DNA of 5,878 bases. It comes from an uncultured Collinsella sp. Its GTDB lineage: Bacteria; Actinomycetota; Coriobacteriia; Coriobacteriales; Coriobacteriaceae. The stretch's first letter is position 1; the number at the start of each line of letters is the position of its first letter. Under the pieces are notes generated by a model that saw nothing but the letters and a program-made list of their open reading frames with translations, did no database searches and was not told where the DNA came from. The translations under genes and the position numbers were made by a program. The DNA is taken from contig CAAFQT010000113.1 of NCBI GenBank assembly GCA_900765185.1, forward strand, positions 1 to 5,878, written 5' to 3'. Shown one piece after another: positions 1 to 5,797 of the stretch.

Positions 1-11
1 CGTCGGCTGGT

Positions 12-33
12 CCGCCGTTCGGTAGAACGGCGG
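12..33 (-). terminator. GC-rich hairpin just past the prfA stop codon
   Basis: A perfect 9-bp inverted repeat (CCGCCGTTC, loop GGTA, GAACGGCGG) begins 3 bases after the prfA stop on the minus strand. Its position suggests transcript termination or 3'-end protection. No T-tract follows on the minus strand within the window (the next bases are ACCAGCCGACG), so it is not a textbook intrinsic terminator. It could instead be an intercistronic hairpin before a downstream gene outside the window. In many bacteria that gene is prmC, the methyltransferase that modifies the release factor, but this cannot be seen here. Confidence 0.45.
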
Positions 34-36
34 AAC

Positions 37-1104
37 CTACACAGCCTGTGCCAGCTTCTCGGCTCGCTCGGCGGCGGCGAGCGCCTCGATGACGGTGCCG
101 AGCTGATCGCCCAGAAGGACGCCGTTGTAGGTGGAGTTGAAACCGATGCGGTGATCGGTCACGCGGTCCTGGGGCTGGTTGTAGGTACGGATCTTCTCGG
201 AACGGTTGCCGTGGCCGATCTGGCTCTGGCGCTCGGCACCGAGCTCGGCCTGCTGCTTCTCGAGTTCCATCTCGTACAGACGGGCGCGCAGCATCTGCAT
301 GCAGACCTCGCGGTTCTGGATCTGGGAACGCTGCTCCTGCGACTGCACCACGGTGTTGGTGGGCAGGTGGGTGATGCGCACGGCGGAGTAGGTGGTGTTA
401 ACGCACTGACCGCCAGGGCCGGAGGCGCAGTAGGTGTCGATGCGCAGGTCGGACTGGTTGATCTGGACGTCGATCTCCTCGGCCTCGGGAAGTACGGCGA
501 CGGTAGCCGTGGAGGTCTGAATGCGGCCCTGGGACTCGGTCTTGGGAACGCGCTGGACGCGGTGCACGCCGGACTCGAACTTCATGACGGAGTAGACGCG
601 GTCGCCCTCGACCTTGAACTCGATGGACTTAAAGCCACCGGCCTCGCTGGGGCTGGAATCGAGCACGGTAGTCTTCCAGCCGCGCGACTCGCAAAAGCGC
701 TGGTACATCTTGTACAGATCGCCGGCGAAGATGGCCGCCTCGTCGCCACCGGCGGCGGAGCGGATCTCGACGATGGTGTTCTTGTCGTCGTTGGGGTCGC
801 TCGGGATGAGCATGTACTTGATGTCTTCCTCGAGCTGGGGAAGCTTGGCCTCGTTTTCGGAGATGTCCATCTGGAGCATCTCCTTCTCATCGGCATCGGT
901 GGTATCGTGCAGCATTTCCTTGGCAGCCTCGATGTCATCGAGCGCGCCGATGTACTCGCGCGAGGCGGCAATGAGGTCGGACTGGTGCGCGTACTCCTTG
1001 TTGAGACGCGTGAACTCCTTGATATCGGAGGCGACGGCCGGGTCGGAAAGCTTCTTCTCGAGCTCCTCGTAGGCCTTGATGATCTTTTCGAGCTTGTCGC
1101 GCAT
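37..1104 (-). CDS. prfA: Peptide chain release factor 1 (RF1)
   Basis: RF1 recognises UAA and UAG stop codons in the ribosomal A site and triggers hydrolysis of the peptidyl-tRNA. The 355-residue product is close to the usual 355-360. Visible landmarks are the acidic coiled N-terminal domain (about 1-105), the conserved RSAAGGDEAAIFAGDLYKMY block (115-134), the stop-recognising PxT tripeptide as P187-K188-T189 in RVPKTESQGR, and the catalytic GGQ at 231-233. The PxT tripeptide separates it from RF2, which has SPF. The start at 1104 is chosen because AAGGAG lies 6 bases upstream (1111-1116) and the protein begins MRDKLEKI, as in the family. The longer frame reaching 1278 adds 58 residues without family character. 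Oddities are Cys234 straight after GGQ, where His or Ser is usual, Tyr239 where Asp/Glu is usual, and Cys226 in place of the common Arg. The gene ends in TAG, a codon that RF1 itself decodes. Confidence 0.97.
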   Translation of the reverse strand: MRDKLEKIIKAYEELEKKLSDPAVASDIKEFTRLNKEYAHQSDLIAASREYIGALDDIEAAKEMLHDTTDADEKEMLQMDISENEAKLPQLEEDIKYMLIPSDPNDDKNTIVEIRSAAGGDEAAIFAGDLYKMYQRFCESRGWKTTVLDSSPSEAGGFKSIEFKVEGDRVYSVMKFESGVHRVQRVPKTESQGRIQTSTATVAVLPEAEEIDVQINQSDLRIDTYCASGPGGQCVNTTYSAVRITHLPTNTVVQSQEQRSQIQNREVCMQMLRARLYEMELEKQQAELGAERQSQIGHGNRSEKIRTYNQPQDRVTDHRIGFNSTYNGVLLGDQLGTVIEALAAAERAEKLAQAV

Positions 1105-1298
1105 GACGGACTCCTTTATATGCGTGAAGGCGAAAATCGGCAGAATTGATGGGGCGCGGGGCGCCGCTGCGGGGGTAAGTCCAGCTAGAGCATGTCGATC
1201 TTCAGATACATGCGCATCCCTTCGCGTATGGGGTACATAGTTGCGGTCTAACCCATATATGATAGCGTGCGCAGGCAAACCTGCATATAACCCGCACG
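1105..1298 (-). other. Leader region between the M20 peptidase and prfA
   Basis: This is non-coding sequence upstream of prfA. It has an AT-rich patch around 1252-1264 that includes TATCAT (minus strand, 1259-1264) as a possible -10 element, but no acceptable -35 sits 16-18 bases upstream. A small hairpin (GCAGG, loop CAAA, CCTGC; 1271-1284) lies beside it. prfA is therefore probably either transcribed from a weak or non-canonical promoter here or read through from the peptidase gene. I see no RNA gene or riboswitch. Confidence 0.4.
1111..1116 (-). promoter_or_regulatory. prfA ribosome binding site
   Basis: AAGGAG on the minus strand, 6 bases before the ATG at 1104. It decides the start of prfA against the longer open frame that reaches 1278, whose ATG has no comparable Shine-Dalgarno. 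Confidence 0.8.
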
Positions 1299-1333
1299 GA
1301 ATCCGACAAAGGGACAGTCCCTTTGTCGGATTC
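1299..1333. repeat. Perfect 35-base palindrome, probably a dispersed REP-like element
   Basis: The left arm GAATCCGACAAAGGGAC (1299-1315) is matched exactly by its reverse complement at 1317-1333 around a single central base. The core GGGACAGTCCC resembles dispersed palindromes I recall from many bacterial genomes near IS200/RAYT-type transposases; that link is recalled, not tested. The last base of the repeat is the final G of the peptidase TAG stop codon. In RNA it would form a stem of about 16 pairs with a 3-base loop. No T-run follows on either strand, so a 3'-end stabiliser or an inserted repeat is more likely than a classical terminator. Confidence 0.8.
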
Positions 1334-2748
1334 TAAAGCGTATGGAGTAGGGCGATGAGGAAGCGAACGCCCTGGAGGTAGGCGCGGCGGGTGATGCGCT
1401 CGTTGGTGCCGTGGACGCCTCGGTCGCACTCGTCATCATCGACCACAAAGGCCGAGAAGCGAATGCACTCAGGGCAAATGTGCTGGTAGTTGGCAGCGTC
1501 GGTCGCACCGATCACGGTCGAGGGCACAATTGCCACTGGCTCGAATGATCCGTTTTCCTCCATCCCCTTTGGATCACGGAAATAGCGGACGGCGATGGAG
1601 CGAACCGCCTCGAGACCGGGACCACCGATGCGCGGGGACGGCGAGGGTTCGGAGCTGCCGGGGCCCAGCTCCACTTCGACACGACCGGCAAGGTCCGCCC
1701 CGGCAACCGCCTCACGGCAGCGCGCCACAACGTCGGCCACGCTCGTGCCCTCGAGCATGCGGAAGTTAATGTTGGCCCACATATCCTGCGGCATTACGTT
1801 GGCGCCGGTGCTGCCACCCTCGATCTGCGTGGGCGCGCAGGTGGTCGTCACCAGCGGATAGAGCTTTTTGCTGGCGAGGCAATCGCGGACAATGGCATCC
1901 CCGTTGGCGGCAATTTCATCGGCCGTGTAGAGCCCCAACTCGACGAGTTGGGCGGCAAGCAAGTCGGTCACGCGCGTCGGCCACTCGATATCGCAGATTG
2001 CGGTGATGGCACGGCTGAGCACCTCGAGTGAAGTGCCCCCGTAGGGGTTGGAGGAATGCCCGCCCTCGCTACGCGTCCTCAACACGATATCGGCATAGCC
2101 CTTCTCCGCGAGGTCGGCGTGCATGAGCCAACCCTCGCCCGCGCTGTACTCGGCAGCCGGAACGATGCGGTAGTCGCCCTCGTCGATCAGGTACTCAAGC
2201 TCAATGCCGCGCTCCTCGAGCACGCGGCCGATGGCGTCTGCGCCGTACTGCGTAGTCTCCTCGTCCTGGCCAAAGGCCAGGAGCAGCGTGCGCTCGTGCT
2301 GCCAACCGTGCGCCAGCGCATACTCGACAGCCTCGAGAATGCCTGCGACCTGGTCTTTCATATCGATGGCGCCGCGACCCCAAATGTAGGTGTCGTCTAC
2401 ATGCCCGCTAAAGGGGGCGTACGTCCAGTCGTCCTCGGTACCCGGCACCACGGGGACCACGTCCATGTGACCCATGAGCACAACGGGCTTGAGTGCGGGG
2501 TCGGAGCCGGAAAGCGTCACCAGCAACGAATGATCGATGAGCTCGACCTTACCCGCTGTAAATACGTGCGGCCAGGCCCGCTGCATATAGGCGCGCAGGT
2601 CGTCGAACGGCTGCCAGTCCACTGCCTCGGCATCCATACTCGAGATGGTCGGGAACGACAGCACGCGGCCCAGGCGCTCGCACGCACCAGCCTCGTCCAG
2701 ATCGGCAAAATCATCCTCATGCGCAAAGAAGCGCCAAACCTCGGCCAT
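1333..2748 (-). CDS. M20 family metallopeptidase (carboxypeptidase S / PM20D1-like)
   Basis: This is a predicted cytosolic di-zinc hydrolase that removes residues from peptides or cleaves N-acyl amino acids. The 471-residue protein shows the M20 signature in order: GHMDVVPV with zinc ligand His94, GRGAIDMKDQ with bridging Asp129, GQDEETT with probable catalytic base Glu163 and ligand Glu164, LIDEGD with ligand Asp189, GHSSNP (His231) in the lid/dimerisation domain, ATDAANY (about 415-421), and the C-terminal ligand His447 in HGTNERI. All expected ligands are present, so it should be active. The length and the HGTNERI ending fit the CPS/PM20D1-like branch better than PepV, ArgE or DapE. No signal peptide is seen. 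The start at 2748 follows AAAGGA (2753-2758) by 4 bases; an earlier in-frame ATG at 2802 lies next to the hairpin behind the ATPase gene and would add 18 non-family residues. It ends in TAG at the edge of a palindrome. Substrate cannot be read from the sequence. Confidence 0.92.
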   Translation of the reverse strand: MAEVWRFFAHEDDFADLDEAGACERLGRVLSFPTISSMDAEAVDWQPFDDLRAYMQRAWPHVFTAGKVELIDHSLLVTLSGSDPALKPVVLMGHMDVVPVVPGTEDDWTYAPFSGHVDDTYIWGRGAIDMKDQVAGILEAVEYALAHGWQHERTLLLAFGQDEETTQYGADAIGRVLEERGIELEYLIDEGDYRIVPAAEYSAGEGWLMHADLAEKGYADIVLRTRSEGGHSSNPYGGTSLEVLSRAITAICDIEWPTRVTDLLAAQLVELGLYTADEIAANGDAIVRDCLASKKLYPLVTTTCAPTQIEGGSTGANVMPQDMWANINFRMLEGTSVADVVARCREAVAGADLAGRVEVELGPGSSEPSPSPRIGGPGLEAVRSIAVRYFRDPKGMEENGSFEPVAIVPSTVIGATDAANYQHICPECIRFSAFVVDDDECDRGVHGTNERITRRAYLQGVRFLIALLHTL

Positions 2749-2772
2749 GACATCCTTTCGATTGTGACGACA

Positions 2773-2797
2773 AGGGCCGCCCCACCGGAGCGGCCCT
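2773..2797 (-). terminator. Hairpin after the transporter operon, possible terminator
   Basis: The arms AGGGCCGC (2773-2780) and GCGGCCCT (2790-2797) enclose a 9-base loop, in which two more C-G pairs can form after one mismatch. It sits 23 bases past the ATPase stop and 24 bases before the peptidase start. On the minus strand the sequence after the stem is TGTCGTC, only mildly T-rich, so termination may be partial and some read-through into the peptidase gene is likely. No separate promoter for the peptidase is obvious in the 72-base gap. Confidence 0.55.
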
Positions 2798-2820
2798 GCC
2801 ACATAAGCGCTTGCGGTTGG

Positions 2821-3606
2821 TTATTTGTCCTCGAGATAACGCGAGAGGAACTCGCGGGTACGCTGGTGCTTGGGGTTGCCAAAGAGCTCTGCCGGCGCGG
2901 CGTCCTCGAGCACTACGCCCTTGTCCATAAAGACCACGCGATCGGACACGGTGCGGGCAAAGGCCATCTCGTGCGTGACGACGACCATGGTCATGCCGTC
3001 GGCAGCAAGTTTGCGCATGACCTCGAGCACCTCTCCCACGATCTCGGGGTCGAGTGCGGAGGTCGGCTCGTCGAACAGCATGATCTGCGGATTCATACAT
3101 AGGGCACGAGCGATGGCCACGCGCTGTTTTTGACCACCGGACAGGCGACCCACGGCGGCGTGCGCGAACTTCTCGAGCCCCACGCTCGTCAGATGCTCCA
3201 TCGCGACCTTCTCGGCCTCGGCCTTGCTCATCTTTTTGAGCGTGACGGGCGCGAGCGTGCAGTTGTCGAGCACGTCCATGTTGTTGAACAGGTTAAAGCC
3301 CTGGAACACCATGCCGATGTCCTCACGCAGCTTGTTGATGTTGCAGCGCTCGGCCGTGAGGTCCTGGCCGTGGAACCAGATGTGGCCCGCGTCCGGGGTC
3401 TCGAGCAGGTTGAGGCAGCGCAGGAAGGTCGACTTACCCGAGCCTGAGGCGCCGATAATGGTGACGACCTCGCCGGGGTTAACGGACAGGTCGATGCCCT
3501 TGAGCACCTCGAGCGAGCCGAAGCTCTTGCGCAGGCCCTCGACGCGGATGAGCGGCTCATTGGTCTGTGCGGCGGCCGCGGTGCCGGTAGTGGCGGTATC
3601 TGCCAT
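2821..3606 (-). CDS. Polar amino acid ABC transporter ATP-binding protein (GlnQ-like)
   Basis: This is the cytosolic ATPase that powers the importer encoded by the two preceding genes. The 261-residue protein has all nucleotide-binding motifs: Walker A GASGSGKST (52-60), Q-loop Gln102 in MVFQGFNLF, signature LSGGQKQR (155-162), Walker B IMLFDE (175-180), D-loop SALD (183-186) and switch His211 in VVVTHEMAFAR. The FNLFNNMDVLDN stretch and the ending GNPKHQRTREFLSRYL are typical of the GlnQ/HisP/ArtP family. Residues 1-16 form an Ala/Thr-rich leader ahead of the conserved start of the domain (IRVEGLRKSFG). The start at 3606 follows GAGGAG (3614-3619) by 7 bases; the longer frame to 3681 would overlap the permease end. 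The gap from the permease stop is 22 bases, consistent with one transcript. It ends in TAA. The exact amino acid transported is not set by this subunit. Confidence 0.95.
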   Translation of the reverse strand: MADTATTGTAAAAQTNEPLIRVEGLRKSFGSLEVLKGIDLSVNPGEVVTIIGASGSGKSTFLRCLNLLETPDAGHIWFHGQDLTAERCNINKLREDIGMVFQGFNLFNNMDVLDNCTLAPVTLKKMSKAEAEKVAMEHLTSVGLEKFAHAAVGRLSGGQKQRVAIARALCMNPQIMLFDEPTSALDPEIVGEVLEVMRKLAADGMTMVVVTHEMAFARTVSDRVVFMDKGVVLEDAAPAELFGNPKHQRTREFLSRYLEDK

Positions 3607-3628
3607 GATGATTCTCCTCGTCTTGAGC

Positions 3629-4777
3629 CTAGTTGGAGCTGGGCAGCGTGACCGGAGCCTCGGCGCCAAGCTTTTTGCCAAAGGCCTCGAGCAGGCGGCT
3701 CGCCACGAGCGTCAGGATCAGGTAGACCACGAGCGCCACGCAGTAGACCTCCATCTGGCGGTAGTACACGCCGGCGACGGTGGTGGTGGCGTACATGAGG
3801 TCAAACACGCCGATGACCGAGAGCACCGACGAATCCTTGATGTTGATGATGAGCTCGTTGGTGAGCGCCGGAATCGCGTTTTTAATGCCCTGGGGGAACA
3901 CGACTTTGCGCATAGCTTGCCACTGCGACAGGCCCAGCGAGCGTGCTGCCTCGGCCTGGCCGGGATCGATGGACTCGATGCCGCCGCGCAGGACCTCCAT
4001 CATGTAGGCGGTGGAGTTGAGCGAGATGGTGACGAGGCCGGCGGTGAAGGTGCTCCAGATCTGGTTGGCCTGGGCGGTCTCGAAGCCCATGCCGCGCAAA
4101 ACGGTGAAGCCCGCGTAATAGATGAGCAGGCCCTGGACCATCATGGGCGTGCCGCGCACGATGGTGGAGTAGACGGTCGCAAAGCCGCGGCCGATACTCT
4201 TAAAGAAGCGCACCAGGTCGTTATCCACGCGGTCGAACGTCTGAATGCGTAGGAACACGAAGAGCAGCGCCAGGAAGAATGCGATGACGGTGCCGAAGGT
4301 GGCAAGCGCGATGGTGATCTCGATACCGCGAATGAAGAAGTCCCCGCTCTTGTAGGTCATGTAGACCAGGCTCGACAAAAAGTCGCTGGGGTTGGAATCC
4401 GAGACAATGCTCACCTGCACCAGGTCGATAAACGACATGACGCAGCGGTCGATAAAGAAAACTGCCGCGATGGCGACCACGACGTAGCTGCCCAGGCGTG
4501 CGCCACGACGGCAGCGCTCGGATGCGAACGGCGACTTTTCGCGATAGTCGTTCCAGTGCATGAGCTTGGTGACCAGCGCCGCCGCCGACACGACGAGCCA
4601 GGCCCAAAGGATTGCCCAGAGGCAGTCTTGGAACACGCCCGTAGGCGCCAAGAAACTCATCGGCGTGGGGTTGCGCTGGCTAAACGCCAGGCCGAGCGCC
4701 GCGATGACGCTCGTGCCCAGGTATACATAACGGTGGTCGGCCTTGATAAAGGAGGCCAGGCGATTGATGGTTTTCAT
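3629..4777 (-). CDS. Amino acid ABC transporter permease (HisM/GlnP family) with N-terminal extension
   Basis: This is the inner-membrane channel subunit of a polar-amino-acid importer, probably working as a homodimer because only one permease gene is present. The family domain covers about residues 148-368: GIEITIALATFGTVIAFF opens it, then TIVRGTPMMVQGLLIYY (205-221) and the EAA coupling loop (about 261-296, with EAARSLGLS at 276-284), which contacts the ATPase. At 382 residues it is much longer than the usual 215-240. The extra N-terminal part holds three likely membrane segments (about 18-34, 52-72, 96-120), a basic charged stretch at 78-94 and a soluble connector to about 147. The start at 4777 follows GGAGG (4782-4786) by only 4 bases, and the stop codon of the binding-protein gene overlaps this ribosome binding site, which suggests translational coupling. 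It ends in TAG. Confidence 0.94.
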   Translation of the reverse strand: MKTINRLASFIKADHRYVYLGTSVIAALGLAFSQRNPTPMSFLAPTGVFQDCLWAILWAWLVVSAAALVTKLMHWNDYREKSPFASERCRRGARLGSYVVVAIAAVFFIDRCVMSFIDLVQVSIVSDSNPSDFLSSLVYMTYKSGDFFIRGIEITIALATFGTVIAFFLALLFVFLRIQTFDRVDNDLVRFFKSIGRGFATVYSTIVRGTPMMVQGLLIYYAGFTVLRGMGFETAQANQIWSTFTAGLVTISLNSTAYMMEVLRGGIESIDPGQAEAARSLGLSQWQAMRKVVFPQGIKNAIPALTNELIINIKDSSVLSVIGVFDLMYATTTVAGVYYRQMEVYCVALVVYLILTLVASRLLEAFGKKLGAEAPVTLPSSN

Positions 4778-4781
4778 GCTG

Positions 4782-4789
4782 CCTCCCTA
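4782..4789 (-). promoter_or_regulatory. Permease ribosome binding site overlapping the upstream stop codon
   Basis: TAGGGAGG on the minus strand contains both the TAG stop of the binding-protein gene (4787-4789) and the Shine-Dalgarno GGAGG (4782-4786) for the permease, whose ATG lies 4 bases further on. Terminating ribosomes would cover the initiation site, so the two genes are probably translationally coupled. Confidence 0.7.
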
Positions 4790-5713
4790 TGCCGGCTGAC
4801 GGTCGAGGCCCGCGTCCCACATTTGGTCGCGCTCCTCTTGGCTAATGCCCTTGAGTGTCTTGTCGATGAGCTTAAGCAGCTTGTCCGAGCCCTTGCGGCA
4901 GCCGACGTTTGCCGTGACTTCCTGCTTAAAGCCCTCGCCCTCGGCAAATCGAATCGGCACGATACCCGGGTTTTGGGCCATATAGCCCTTCTCGTTCTCG
5001 GTATTGTAGGTCACGGCGTCGCAGGTGCCCTGCAGCAGGTTCGAAAACACCGTGGGGACCGAATCGACCGGGTTCTTGTGGACAACGCCCGGGATCTCGT
5101 CGATGACGGTATCGAGCATGGTGTCCTTTTGGCCGAGGACCGTTGCGCCGCTAAAGTCGCTGAGCTTGGTCGCATTTTGGTAGGGCGAGCCCTCTTTTAC
5201 GAACAGGCCAAAGTAGCCAATGAAGTACGGGTCGGAAAAGCCGACGGACTCCTCGCGCTCGGGCGTGGCGCTCATGCCGGCAATGATGAGGTCGATCTGG
5301 CCGTTGTTGAGCGAATCGATAAGACCCGAGAAGCCCTGCTTGACGGCGACGGGCTCGCCACCGAGGGCCTTGCAGACGATCTTGGCGATCTGCACGTCGT
5401 AACCATCGGCATAGGCGCCCTGCACGTTGTCGATGGGGATAGTGTACTTGCTGGCTTCGGAGACCTGCCAGTTGTACGGGGCGTAGGCCGCCTCCATGCC
5501 GATGCGGATCTTGTCCTTGCCGATCACGGAATCGGACAGGTCGTCGCGACCGCCGCCCGTCGTGGGCTGAACCACCTTGAGCGTGGACGGGCGCTGACAG
5601 CCGGCGAGCGCGCCGGCGACGACGGAAGCGCTCGCAGCGAGAGCGCTACCCAAAAAGATGCGACGACTGCACACCGGCTGTGGATGCGCGTCGCGTTGAT
5701 GGGGAGAATGCAT
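4787..5713 (-). CDS. Amino acid ABC transporter substrate-binding lipoprotein (SBP family 3)
   Basis: This is the extracytoplasmic receptor that captures a polar amino acid and delivers it to the adjacent permease. The 308-residue protein starts with a signal peptide: SRRIFLG (16-22), a hydrophobic run and lipobox LAGC with Cys39 as the lipidation site. SRRxFL matches the twin-arginine (Tat) consensus well, so export may be folded rather than by Sec. The mature part has the family 3 pattern: IRIGMEAAYAPYNW (69-82), YADGYDVQIAK (101-111), and GMSATPERE (146-154) whose Arg153 should hold the ligand carboxylate, followed by FSDPYF. The segment DAVTYNTENEKGY (232-244) has Asn where many relatives have an Asp that contacts the ligand amino group. 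A loop of about 15 residues between 84 and 100 (ASKYTIPIDNVQGAY region) is longer than in HisJ/GlnH. The start at 5713 follows AGGGAAGG (5720-5727) by 6 bases. It ends in TAG, 9 bases before the permease. The substrate is unknown. Confidence 0.95.
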   Translation of the reverse strand: MHSPHQRDAHPQPVCSRRIFLGSALAASASVVAGALAGCQRPSTLKVVQPTTGGGRDDLSDSVIGKDKIRIGMEAAYAPYNWQVSEASKYTIPIDNVQGAYADGYDVQIAKIVCKALGGEPVAVKQGFSGLIDSLNNGQIDLIIAGMSATPEREESVGFSDPYFIGYFGLFVKEGSPYQNATKLSDFSGATVLGQKDTMLDTVIDEIPGVVHKNPVDSVPTVFSNLLQGTCDAVTYNTENEKGYMAQNPGIVPIRFAEGEGFKQEVTANVGCRKGSDKLLKLIDKTLKGISQEERDQMWDAGLDRQPA

Positions 5714-5724
5714 AATCTGCCTTC

Positions 5725-5756
5725 CCTGTTGAATCGTATGCTAACGACTCAACAGG
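5725..5756 (-). promoter_or_regulatory. Imperfect 32-base palindrome or leader hairpin next to the ribosome binding site
   Basis: On the minus strand CCTGTTGA and TCAACAGG form the outer 8 pairs. One G-T wobble and four inner pairs (TCGT/ACGA) extend it to 13 pairs around the 6-base loop TAGCAT. Its 3' arm ends inside the Shine-Dalgarno of the binding-protein gene (shared bases 5725-5727). It could act as an RNA hairpin that tunes translation or mRNA stability, or as a DNA site for a dimeric regulator. The dyad is directly visible; its function is inferred. Confidence 0.6.
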
Positions 5757-5775
5757 ATACCGCACGCCGCTATCC

Positions 5776-5797
5776 ACTTGTATGCATACATACAAGT
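5776..5797. promoter_or_regulatory. Palindromic operator candidate (ACTTGTATG-N4-CATACAAGT)
   Basis: This is a perfect 9-bp inverted repeat with the 4-base spacer CATA, and it also contains a nested perfect 12-base palindrome TGTATGCATACA (5779-5790). TTGTAT...ATACAA half-sites are typical of GntR-type and similar winged-helix repressors. It lies 63-84 bases upstream of the binding-protein start, where a promoter-overlapping operator is expected. No regulator gene is in the window to pair with it. Confidence 0.6.

Noticed and set aside
151..1149. A long plus-strand open frame opposite prfA (332 codons)
   Set aside because: It is the antisense of prfA: low-complexity Leu/Gly/Val-rich translation, no recognisable domain and no ribosome binding site evidence. 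The same applies to the long plus-strand frames at 2056-3102, 3224-4252 and 4556-5815.
1105..1278. An N-terminal extension of prfA by 58 residues to an ATG at 1278
   Set aside because: The added sequence has no RF1 character, the region contains promoter-like and AT-rich sequence, and the ATG at 1104 has a strong, well-spaced AAGGAG.
1259..1287. prfA promoter with -10 TATCAT
   Set aside because: The -10 is plausible, but the hexamers at proper -35 distance (such as TATGCA) do not match, so it is mentioned only in the leader entry.
1299..1333. The 35-base palindrome as a classical intrinsic terminator
   Set aside because: Neither strand has a T-run after the stem, so the usual rule is not met, although the strong stem might still affect transcription or RNA decay.
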